From an uncultured Flavobacteriales bacterium (GTDB taxonomy: Bacteria > Bacteroidota > Bacteroidia > Flavobacteriales_D > Crocinitomicaceae), in contig CALSTG010000001.1 in the NCBI GenBank assembly GCA_943789205.1, forward strand, positions 1,602,435 through 1,666,434: DNA of 64,000 nucleotides. The letters are read 5' to 3'. Of the stretch, positions 1-7,428 are shown in pieces; the stretch's first letter is position 1; every line of letters starts with the position of its first letter. A model generated the notes under the pieces. The model searched no databases. It had not been told where the DNA came from and saw nothing but the letters and a program-made list of their open reading frames with translations. The position numbers and the translations under genes are program-made.

Positions 1-2
1 TA

Positions 3-125
3 GGTGGAATTGGTATTTTAATACCCAAAAAGAAATCTATGCTGGCTCAATTAGGATTATTAGCACTTGTTGGTGGTACGCTCGCCTGCATGTCTACTTC
101 CGTGTTAGCAGGTATGTTATTTTAG
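3..125 (+). CDS. C-terminal fragment of a concentrative nucleoside transporter (CNT/NupC family)
   Basis: The window opens inside this gene. Only the last 40 residues and the TAG stop are present. The fragment reads as a hydrophobic helix with the Gly-Gly-Thr-Leu-Ala and Ala-Gly-Met-Leu motifs that close CNT-type Na+ or H+ nucleoside symporters, preceded by a short Pro-Lys-Lys-Lys turn. In that family the C-terminal helices lie in the inner membrane and import nucleosides. Its last 9 bp overlap the 3' end of the convergent bshB1. The assignment rests on resemblance of a short tail, so it is moderate; another multi-spanning transporter is possible. Confidence 0.55.
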   Translation, partial: GGIGILIPKKKSMLAQLGLLALVGGTLACMSTSVLAGMLF

Positions 126-833
126 GGCAAATAAATCTTTCACACCTAAGGTTCTATTAATGGTGAATCCTTCCCCATATGTTACGCCGAGTTCTCTTCC
201 TAGGCTCAGCATTCTACCTTCTATATATTTAAAAAAAGCTTCGCCTGAAATTGGTGTTTCAGGTTCTTTAGAATTGAATTTAAAAAACTGACTGTCAAAG
301 CATTTAATAAGTTCAATCTTATCTTCACCGGTTGTGCTAACATCTAAAATAACATCCGGGTTAAGGTAAAAATCTTGAATATAATGAAGTAGAATTTTTG
401 GTCGATACGCCTCTTGAGCATTACCATTTATGGAAGTTTCTATTTTTCTAAGACCAGAAAGAAACGCTGCTTCTGAAACAAGATTAGCTCCTTTTGCATG
501 ATCAGGATGTCGGTCATGAGTAGCGTTTGCCAAAACCATTTCTGGTTGATACTTTCGAATACATTCGATTATTTTTATTTTATTTTCTTTAGAGTCTTGG
601 ATAAAACCGTCTCCCAGATTAAGGTTTTCACGTGTCTTCAGACCAATGAACTGCGAAGCCTTAGCAGCCTCATCGTATCTTTTCTCAATAGAGCCTCGTG
701 TACCTAATTCGCCTTCTGTCAAGTCAATAACCCCTATTTTTTTTCCCTCTCGAGCATATTTTAAAAGGGTTGCTCCTGCGGAGATTTCAACATCATCAGG
801 GTGTGCGCCAAAAGCAAGAATATCTAGTTTCAT
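117..833 (-). CDS. bshB1: Bacillithiol biosynthesis deacetylase BshB1
   Basis: 238-residue LmbE/PIG-L family zinc deacetylase. It removes the acetyl group from GlcNAc-malate, the second step of bacillithiol synthesis, in the cytosol. The zinc/catalytic motif HPDD lies at residues 11-14 and the second metal-binding motif HPDH at 109-112, both as expected for the family; length is also typical. The start codon sits immediately after the gcvP stop with no spacer, so the two are probably co-transcribed with bshB1 second. The 3' end overlaps the convergent nucleoside transporter gene. Bacillithiol is the known low-molecular-weight thiol of many Bacteroidota. No other bsh gene is in the window. Confidence 0.9.
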   Translation of the reverse strand: MKLDILAFGAHPDDVEISAGATLLKYAREGKKIGVIDLTEGELGTRGSIEKRYDEAAKASQFIGLKTRENLNLGDGFIQDSKENKIKIIECIRKYQPEMVLANATHDRHPDHAKGANLVSEAAFLSGLRKIETSINGNAQEAYRPKILLHYIQDFYLNPDVILDVSTTGEDKIELIKCFDSQFFKFNSKEPETPISGEAFFKYIEGRMLSLGRELGVTYGEGFTINRTLGVKDLFALK

Positions 834-3689
834 TTAGTCTAAATGTACGTAACTTTCAACGCTTGGACAAGCACATATTAAATTGCGGTCTCCAAACGCA
901 TTGTCCACACGACGTACAGGAACCCAATATTTATTTTCAATTAAATAAGGAAGTGGGTACGCTGCTTCTTGCGGCGAGTACGGGAAATTCCAATTTTTAT
1001 TGATGATACAATTTGCCGTATGCGGTGCATTTCTTAAAAGATTATTTTCTTTATCCGAATGACCATTTTCAATGTCCTTAATTTCTTCACGGATTTTAAC
1101 CATGGCTTCAATAAATCGATTGAGCTCATCTAAGTCTTCAGACTCAGTTGGTTCTATCATCAATGTTCCTGCAACAGGAAAAGATACTGTAGGAGCATGA
1201 AATCCAAAATCAATCAAACGTTTTGCAATATCTGCAACTTCGATTTCTGCTGTTTTTTTAAATGCTCGACAATCCAGAATCATTTCGTGCGCAACAGTTC
1301 CATTTTTTCCTTTGTAAAGAATAGGGTAGTGGTCCTCTAGTCTTTTTGCGATATAATTTGCATTGAGAATTGCAATCTCGGTGGATTCTGTTAATCCATT
1401 TGCTCCAAGCATTTTTATATAGGCATATGAGATCAAAAGAATTAGCGCACTACCATACGGTGTTGCTGAAATTGCATTAATTGCTTGCGAACCCCCTGAA
1501 GGAATTAAAACGCTACCGGGAAGGAATGGCTTTAAATGTGCAGCGACGCCAATTGGTCCCATTCCAGGTCCGCCACCACCATGCGGAATAGCAAAAGTTT
1601 TATGAAGATTTAGATGACAAACATCAGCGCCTATATTACCAGGGTTGGTAACACCGACTTGTGCATTCATATTTGCACCATCCATATATACTTGACCTCC
1701 ATTGTCATGAATAATTCCTGTAATTTCTTTAATAGCCTCTTCAAAAACGCCATGTGTAGATGGGTATGTAACCATTAACCCCCCTAAAATGTCTTTATTT
1801 TCTTCTGCTACTTTTTTGAGCTCGTCTACATTTATGTTACCGTTTTCATCGCAGCTCGTTACCACTACTTTAAAACCTGCCATCACTGCTGAAGCTGGAT
1901 TTGTACCGTGCGCAGATGAAGGTATAATCATTATTTTTCTTTGTAGGTCCCCTCTTGATTCGTGGTAAGCACGAATAACCATAAGTCCTGCATACTCGCC
2001 TTGAGCTCCAGAATTCGGTTGTAAAGACATCCCTGCAAACCCCGTACATTCACAAAGTGCATCACTGAGCTCTTTGAACATATCATGATAACCTTGAGCT
2101 TGATCTACAGGTGCAAACGGATGAAGATTGCTAAAAGCAGGATTTGTAATTGGCATCAATTCACTTGCTGCATTCAATTTCATAGTACAAGAACCAAGAG
2201 GTATCATGCTATGAACTAATGAAAGGTCTTTATTCTCCAATCGCTTGAGATAGCGCATCATCTTAGATTCTGAATGATAGCTATTAAAAATAGGTTGAGA
2301 CAGTATTGCGTCCGTTCGTTTTAGCTTCTGAGTAAGTTCAATTATTCCATCATAATCGCGCGTATCTTTTTCCCCTTTGAGCTCGGAGAATAGACCCAGA
2401 ATAACATTAATATCCTGTGACGTATGAGATTCGGCAAAACTTATGGTAACCTCTCTATCAGATTTGTAGAAGAAGTTCAGCTGATGTTTTTCAGCTAAGT
2501 CCTTTAACTTTTTACTTTCGACATTACGAATCCATACCGTATCAAAAAACGCCTCAGATCCCAATTCAAAGCCCATTTCCTTTAAACCTGAAGCGAGCTG
2601 CCCAGCCAATTTGTTCACATGCTTAGCAATTCCCTTAATTCCGTTAGGTCCATGGTATACTGCATACATACTTGCCATTACAGCAAGTAGGGCTTGTGCA
2701 GTACAAATATTTGATGTGGCTTTACCTCTTTTAATATGCTGCTCTCTCGTTTGTAATGCCATTCTGAGCGCTGTATTATTATCAGCATCTTTTGATATTC
2801 CAATGATGCGCCCTGGTATATTTCTTTTAAACGATTCTCGAGTAGCAAAATATGCAGCATGAGGCCCGCCGTATCCCATAGGAACACCAAAACGTTGCGA
2901 TGAACCTAGTACAACATCAGCCCCAAAATGACCTGGTGCTTTTAACAATGCGAGGCTCAATATATCGGCTGCAACAGCAACTTGAAGGTTGGTTTTTTTG
3001 AGTTTTTGAATTCTTGATTCTAGGTCGCAGATATGGCCATTTGCGTCTGGATATTGAATTAAAGCACCGAAAAAAGAATCGTCTACATTACATGCTTCAA
3101 TATTAGAAACAATCAATTCGATACCTAGATTTTTAGACCTGCCTTTTACGACATCAATGGTCTGAGGAAGTGCATTCTCGTCTATTAAGAACTTTAATTT
3201 ACCCGCTTTTACATCTGCTCTCGAGCGACTATTGTAGAACATCAGCATGGCTTCAGCAGCTGCAGTTGCTTCGTCGAGAAGAGAGGCATTCGCTATTTCC
3301 ATGCCCGTTAAATCAAGCACCATTGTCTGAAAATTCATTAAGGCCTCTAATCTTCCTTGTGAAATTTCGGCCTGATATGGAGTGTATGCCGTATACCATC
3401 CTGGGTTTTCGAGAACATTTCTAAGAATCACCGAGGGGGTAATTGTTTCGTGATATCCTAATCCAATAAAAGATTTAAAGACTTCATTCTTGGATGCTAA
3501 TTCTGACATGTGTGCCAAAAAATCATTTTCACTCATCGCATCAGAGATCCTCAATGATTGTTCTAAACGAATTTGTTCAGGAACGGTTTGGTGGATCAAT
3601 TCTTCTATAGTGGACACACCAATTGTGTGCATCATTTCTTCTTTCTCAGAGGGAGTGGGGCCAATATGACGGCTCGAAAATGGACTCAT
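834..3689 (-). CDS. gcvP: Glycine dehydrogenase (decarboxylating), P protein of the glycine cleavage system
   Basis: 951-residue fused (alpha-beta type) P protein. It decarboxylates glycine with pyridoxal phosphate and passes the aminomethyl group to the lipoyl H protein. The PLP lysine is K697, in the context HLNLHKTFAIPHGG, followed by the glycine-rich loop; the conserved start MSPFSSRHIG gives the usual RHIGP motif. An in-frame ATG nine codons upstream (3716) is open, but it falls inside a TATATTTG promoter box at 3714-3721, so 3689 is the better start. gcvT and gcvH are not in the window. The gene is directly followed by bshB1. No glycine riboswitch is seen; the leader is only about 25 nt. 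Confidence 0.95.
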   Translation of the reverse strand: MSPFSSRHIGPTPSEKEEMMHTIGVSTIEELIHQTVPEQIRLEQSLRISDAMSENDFLAHMSELASKNEVFKSFIGLGYHETITPSVILRNVLENPGWYTAYTPYQAEISQGRLEALMNFQTMVLDLTGMEIANASLLDEATAAAEAMLMFYNSRSRADVKAGKLKFLIDENALPQTIDVVKGRSKNLGIELIVSNIEACNVDDSFFGALIQYPDANGHICDLESRIQKLKKTNLQVAVAADILSLALLKAPGHFGADVVLGSSQRFGVPMGYGGPHAAYFATRESFKRNIPGRIIGISKDADNNTALRMALQTREQHIKRGKATSNICTAQALLAVMASMYAVYHGPNGIKGIAKHVNKLAGQLASGLKEMGFELGSEAFFDTVWIRNVESKKLKDLAEKHQLNFFYKSDREVTISFAESHTSQDINVILGLFSELKGEKDTRDYDGIIELTQKLKRTDAILSQPIFNSYHSESKMMRYLKRLENKDLSLVHSMIPLGSCTMKLNAASELMPITNPAFSNLHPFAPVDQAQGYHDMFKELSDALCECTGFAGMSLQPNSGAQGEYAGLMVIRAYHESRGDLQRKIMIIPSSAHGTNPASAVMAGFKVVVTSCDENGNINVDELKKVAEENKDILGGLMVTYPSTHGVFEEAIKEITGIIHDNGGQVYMDGANMNAQVGVTNPGNIGADVCHLNLHKTFAIPHGGGGPGMGPIGVAAHLKPFLPGSVLIPSGGSQAINAISATPYGSALILLISYAYIKMLGANGLTESTEIAILNANYIAKRLEDHYPILYKGKNGTVAHEMILDCRAFKKTAEIEVADIAKRLIDFGFHAPTVSFPVAGTLMIEPTESEDLDELNRFIEAMVKIREEIKDIENGHSDKENNLLRNAPHTANCIINKNWNFPYSPQEAAYPLPYLIENKYWVPVRRVDNAFGDRNLICACPSVESYVHLD

Positions 3690-3713
3690 GAAAATGTATT
3701 TTAAAACTTTTTG

Positions 3714-3721
3714 CAAATATA
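3714..3721 (-). promoter_or_regulatory. Bacteroidota -7 box (TATATTTG) for gcvP-bshB1
   Basis: On the minus strand TATATTTG matches the Bacteroidota sigma-ABfr -7 consensus TAnnTTTG exactly and lies 24 nt before the preferred gcvP start. A TTG lies 19 nt upstream at 3741-3743 and could serve as the -33 element. This is pattern recognition only. Confidence 0.5.
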
Positions 3722-3760
3722 CTTTAACTCACCAAAACAACAATTGGATTTCAAAAGAGT

Positions 3761-4747
3761 TTAGCGCTTTTCAGAAATTCTGTTTTCTTTTTCTCTATGG
3801 GCTCTAACACGGATTTTTGCATTGATTTGAATGTCCTTCCAAAATAGATTTACATCCCCTATATGGTAGTCATCTATGGTTAGTGCAAAGGAACGAAAGG
3901 GAACATGCGGTAGGCTGATCCAAATGGCTCCATCAACAAGATTTGTTTTGAATGCATTTTCATACATTTTGTTGTCCCAAAAAAGAAAGCCTTTGTGTTG
4001 CGCACGACTTGCAAATTTTTGCGCATTCCATGTCACAGGGTTTATTACTGCTTTGCCTTGATACCAGTTTTTATATTTTTTTGTTTTATACCTTCTTTTA
4101 AATGTATTCCACGTAACAAAGCCACCTGTTGCGTCAGGTTTTGAAAGTAAAGGAATGCTTTTAAAATCATCTGTAGTAAGTCCGATCCCTGGTAAATACG
4201 CACAGACCAATTGATTTTGTAGTTCTTTACCGTCGAAAAAATCCTTTAGAAGTAGCATGCCATGTGTTGAGCCTTGACTATGACCTGCGATGATGATTGG
4301 CCTACCATTATTATAATGTTCTAAATAGAAGCGAAAAGCAGCTTTTACATCTTTATATGCTTCCAACAATGCCTTTCTACCGCCAGATTCGAGTTCGGAG
4401 TAGCTTCGTAAATTTGCTTGAGAATAATATGGTACAAACATGCGGCCCGCCTCAGCCCATGCAGAACCTTGAAATTTAGTTACTCTTTTGACTTTTTCAC
4501 GTTGTTCAGTATCTTTAATTGAGATATTCCAACGCTCATTTTTTTTATCCGTAAAAACGGTTGGATATATATAGAACACATCTGAATATGATATGAGTAA
4601 CGAATCACCTATGTACTCCTTGTGAAGGTTGTTTTCTTTACTCGGTAGTATTACCCATGTCGAGGTATCTGAATAATCAGCAATTAATTGTGCATTAAAT
4701 TCAATTTGTTGAATAATAAAAACGAAAACAAGTAGCGCGCGTATCAC
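3761..4747 (-). CDS. DUF3089 alpha/beta-hydrolase-like secreted protein
   Basis: 328 residues with a short N-terminal hydrophobic segment (residues 2-20) ending near Ala-Gln, consistent with export. The nucleophile elbow GHSQG is at 155-159 (Ser157), the lipase/esterase signature found in the DUF3089 family. Substrate is unknown for this family. The gene is monocistronic by position: gcvP begins upstream on the same strand after its own promoter, and the DUF3078 gene diverges from its 5' end. The C-terminus is rich in Arg/Lys/Glu. The family call is good; any enzymatic role beyond hydrolase fold is inference. Confidence 0.75.
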   Translation of the reverse strand: MIRALLVFVFIIQQIEFNAQLIADYSDTSTWVILPSKENNLHKEYIGDSLLISYSDVFYIYPTVFTDKKNERWNISIKDTEQREKVKRVTKFQGSAWAEAGRMFVPYYSQANLRSYSELESGGRKALLEAYKDVKAAFRFYLEHYNNGRPIIIAGHSQGSTHGMLLLKDFFDGKELQNQLVCAYLPGIGLTTDDFKSIPLLSKPDATGGFVTWNTFKRRYKTKKYKNWYQGKAVINPVTWNAQKFASRAQHKGFLFWDNKMYENAFKTNLVDGAIWISLPHVPFRSFALTIDDYHIGDVNLFWKDIQINAKIRVRAHREKENRISEKR

Positions 4748-4754
4748 AAGGAAT

Positions 4755-4762
4755 TATTTTTG
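4755..4762 (+). promoter_or_regulatory. Candidate -7 box (TATTTTTG) for the DUF3078 gene
   Basis: TATTTTTG fits TAnnTTTG and ends 16 nt before the ATG at 4779, in the short divergent gap. No convincing TTTG -33 element is seen at 19-21 nt upstream. Confidence 0.35.
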
Positions 4763-4778
4763 TGTCAAAAATTAATTT

Positions 4779-5711
4779 ATGTTGGGCAAAACTATATCAT
4801 TTACAGCAATACTTTTCGTGTTTAACATTTTTTATATATCTGCGCAAGAGGTAGATACGATGAAGTTAGACACTGCTTTAGTAGACTCGCTACCCATAAA
4901 GAATTGGAAGCTGAAATCGTTGTATTCATTAAATGGAACACAAAGTTCTTTTGTGAACTGGAATTCAGGAGGAAGAAATAATATTTCATTAAATGCAACC
5001 GTTCGGGCTAGTGCAAATTTTAATAAAGCGAAATGGAATTGGTCCAATGACCTCTCACTTGCATTTGGCGGCATTAAATATCTAGATGAATCAGAATTGT
5101 TGACATTGCAGAAAACAGACGATATAATTGACCTGTCCTCTAAGTTTGGAGTTCGGGTCTCTGAAAAGCATTTAATTAGTCTTAATATAGGGTTTAAAAC
5201 ACAGTTTGCAGATGGGTTTACTTACCCTAATGATTCAATTGCGGTTTCAAAATTTATGGCTCCTGGTTATCTTAATTTAGCATTAGGAACTGATTATATT
5301 AAAGATCCTAATTTTTCTATTTTCGGATCTCCATTTGCCGCGAAAACAACTTTCGTTTTAGATGACTCTTTATCTCAAATAGGTGCTTTTGGGGTAGATG
5401 AGGGAGAACGTGTGCGTTATGAATTTGGTGCATTTGTCAAATTGAAATGGAATGCGGAACTGATGAAAAACATAGAAATGAAATCAAAGCTTGAGCTTTT
5501 TAGCAATTATCTGAACAATCCTCAAAACATTGATGTAAATGCGGAGCTTGTTTTTGTTTTTAGGGTAAATTCACTATTCTCGGCTACAGCACAATGGAAT
5601 TTGGTTTATGACGATGATATTCAAATTCGTGATAGAAATGGAAATGTTGGTCCAAGAACACAGTTTAAGTCTGTTTTAGGCATAGGCATCTCCTACAAGC
5701 TTGAGAATTAG
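4779..5711 (+). CDS. DUF3078 outer-envelope protein
   Basis: 310-residue protein with an N-terminal signal peptide (hydrophobic core about 8-20, cleavage likely after Ser-Ala-Gln). The mature part contains the DUF3078 signature around residues 43-90 (Trp-Lys...Gly-Thr-Gln-Ser-Ser-Phe-x-Asn-Trp-x-Ser-Gly-Gly) followed by alternating hydrophobic strands that look like an outer-membrane beta-barrel, ending in a typical aromatic/hydrophobic last strand. DUF3078 proteins are restricted mainly to Bacteroidota and have no established function. It is convergent with rlmF with a 12-bp gap and no obvious hairpin. Confidence 0.75.
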   Translation: MLGKTISFTAILFVFNIFYISAQEVDTMKLDTALVDSLPIKNWKLKSLYSLNGTQSSFVNWNSGGRNNISLNATVRASANFNKAKWNWSNDLSLAFGGIKYLDESELLTLQKTDDIIDLSSKFGVRVSEKHLISLNIGFKTQFADGFTYPNDSIAVSKFMAPGYLNLALGTDYIKDPNFSIFGSPFAAKTTFVLDDSLSQIGAFGVDEGERVRYEFGAFVKLKWNAELMKNIEMKSKLELFSNYLNNPQNIDVNAELVFVFRVNSLFSATAQWNLVYDDDIQIRDRNGNVGPRTQFKSVLGIGISYKLEN

Positions 5712-5723
5712 ATTGCCTCTGAA

Positions 5724-6563
5724 TCAGTTAAAACACCAGGCTAAAATCCTACTTTCTTTATTGCCGAGTATTAAAGGAATTATTTTCAATGCTTTTGGTT
5801 TCGTTTTTTTAATACGCTTTATCAATCGCTTCAGATGATCCTCATTTGCTATTAAAGTGGTAAACCAATTAATTTGTTTTTTATATAAAATACTTTCAGA
5901 TATTAGAGTTTCAATAAATTGCGATTCTCCTCCGGGGTACCATAGCTCATTTGCTACTCCAGAGAAATTCCTACCCTGTCTTGCTGACTTTAAGTGATTT
6001 GTTTTTCTTCTATTTTGTTTGGTCGCTTCAGCCTCATTTTTGAAAAAAGGTGGATTACATACCATCACATCAAAAGCATCTTTTTCTTTAACAATACCTT
6101 TTAAAATATAGTGTTTATTTTTTTGACTACGAATGTCAATTGAGCTTAGTTTTGAATTGTGTTTTATTATCTTTTTAGCATGCTCAATTGACGTTCTTTC
6201 TGTTTCACTACCTGTACATTTCCAGTTGAAGTGAGCAGTGCCTAGAACGGGGTAGATTAAACTTGCTCCAGTGCCAATATCTAAAAGCTGAACGTCTTTT
6301 TTTTGAACGAGGTCTGCTATATGAAGCAAGTATTCAAGCCTCCCAGGAATGGGAGGGCAAAGGTTTTCTTTTGGTAAATCCCAGTCCAAATTGTATTGTG
6401 ATTTTAACAATGCTTGATTTAAAGCTTTTACTGCTGAAGCATCAGAGAAATCAATCGTTGTATTTCCATATTTATTTGTATAGATGGCCTTTTTTAGAGT
6501 TGAATTTAATGTGGCTAAAATGGTCAAATCATACCCATTCTTAAAAGGATTTTGATCATGCAT
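5724..6563 (-). CDS. rlmF: 23S rRNA (adenine-1618-N6)-methyltransferase
   Basis: 279-residue SAM-dependent methyltransferase. It methylates N6 of A1618 of 23S rRNA. The N-terminal part carries the conserved NGYDL and the CPPIPGR segment (about residues 69-75) typical of RlmF; the SAM-binding loop is DIGTGA at 95-100 and the catalytic N6-adenine motif NPPF is at 170-173. It is slightly shorter than the enterobacterial enzyme. Its start lies 8 bp inside the 3' end of the upstream channel gene, so translation is probably coupled. Unrelated functions suggest a merely compact arrangement. Confidence 0.88.
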   Translation of the reverse strand: MHDQNPFKNGYDLTILATLNSTLKKAIYTNKYGNTTIDFSDASAVKALNQALLKSQYNLDWDLPKENLCPPIPGRLEYLLHIADLVQKKDVQLLDIGTGASLIYPVLGTAHFNWKCTGSETERTSIEHAKKIIKHNSKLSSIDIRSQKNKHYILKGIVKEKDAFDVMVCNPPFFKNEAEATKQNRRKTNHLKSARQGRNFSGVANELWYPGGESQFIETLISESILYKKQINWFTTLIANEDHLKRLIKRIKKTKPKALKIIPLILGNKESRILAWCFN

Positions 6564-7293
6564 CTTTCCCCGTCTTTAATTTCATTTCTTCCTTCTCCAT
6601 TGCTCTTGCTTCTGTAAGTGCAGATGAAATCATACCCGATGGGATGGCGATAATACCTAGCCCAATCATTAGGATTATAAATGTAAAGATCCTTCCTCCA
6701 ATGGTAATTGGAATAATATCTCCATATCCAACAGTGGTTAATGTCACGACGGACCACCAAAGGCTTGAGAAAATAGAGGAAAACGCTTCAGGTTGCACAC
6801 TGTTTTCAAAATAATAAATACCTACTGCAGATAAATAGAAGAGAATCAATGAGACAACACTAAACATAATGAGTTCTTGTTTGATCATAATAAAAGCATT
6901 TTGAAATCGACGAATCGCTTTGTTATAACGAATAAGTTTTATAATTCTAAATAATCGAAGAAACCTTAAAACACGTGCTGATCTTAAATCAAAACCAAGA
7001 GCTAAGTAAAAGGGAAGTATTGCTAAAAGATCTATGATGCCATAAAAACTAAATACAAAACGCATTTTACTCTTGGCTATATAGAGTCGGATTAAATATT
7101 CTAAAGAAAATATAACAATACACACGAGTTCAAATCTTTCCAAAAAATAAACAGTTTGAGGTTCTAAATCTGGAATTGTCTCAACGGTAAAGGAAGCGAT
7201 GGATAAGAGAATCAATACTTGAATGAAGTAGTCAAAGTAAAGGCCCGATTTGGATTCTCTTGTTTCTACAATTTTATCTATCTTTTCCTTCAT
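6556..7293 (-). CDS. Voltage-gated potassium channel (six-TM ion transporter family)
   Basis: 245 residues with the six-helix plan of Kv-type bacterial channels: hydrophobic segments about 24-40, 54-72, 78-100, an S4-like arginine ladder at 104-129 (Arg at roughly every third position), S5 at about 141-160, a pore helix, and the K+ selectivity filter TVGYGD at 187-192, then S6 at about 200-225. There is no cytoplasmic RCK domain; the C-terminus is a short charged tail. It probably sits in the inner membrane and conducts K+. It overlaps rlmF by 8 bp downstream. Confidence 0.88.
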   Translation of the reverse strand: MKEKIDKIVETRESKSGLYFDYFIQVLILLSIASFTVETIPDLEPQTVYFLERFELVCIVIFSLEYLIRLYIAKSKMRFVFSFYGIIDLLAILPFYLALGFDLRSARVLRFLRLFRIIKLIRYNKAIRRFQNAFIMIKQELIMFSVVSLILFYLSAVGIYYFENSVQPEAFSSIFSSLWWSVVTLTTVGYGDIIPITIGGRIFTFIILMIGLGIIAIPSGMISSALTEARAMEKEEMKLKTGKDA

Positions 7294-7399
7294 AGTTCAG
7301 TTTAGGACTAAATATAATAAAATGGTACACGCTAGTAAACGAATGTTATTATTTGGACGTACGGTTCTCCGATTTCTTACCTTACCATTTTAAATTTTA

Positions 7400-7407
7400 T
7401 AAATTTG
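7400..7407 (+). promoter_or_regulatory. Candidate -7 box (TAAATTTG) for the CotH lipoprotein gene
   Basis: TAAATTTG fits TAnnTTTG exactly and ends 21 nt before the ATG at 7429. The nearest upstream TTTG (7352-7355) is too distant, so the -33 element is unclear. Confidence 0.4.
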
Positions 7408-7428
7408 CGCTCTTATCGAGGCAAGCCA

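Noticed and set aside
3690-3720. Glycine riboswitch upstream of gcvP
   Set aside because: The space between the promoter box and the start is only about 25 nt, far too short for a glycine riboswitch, and no conserved fold is seen.
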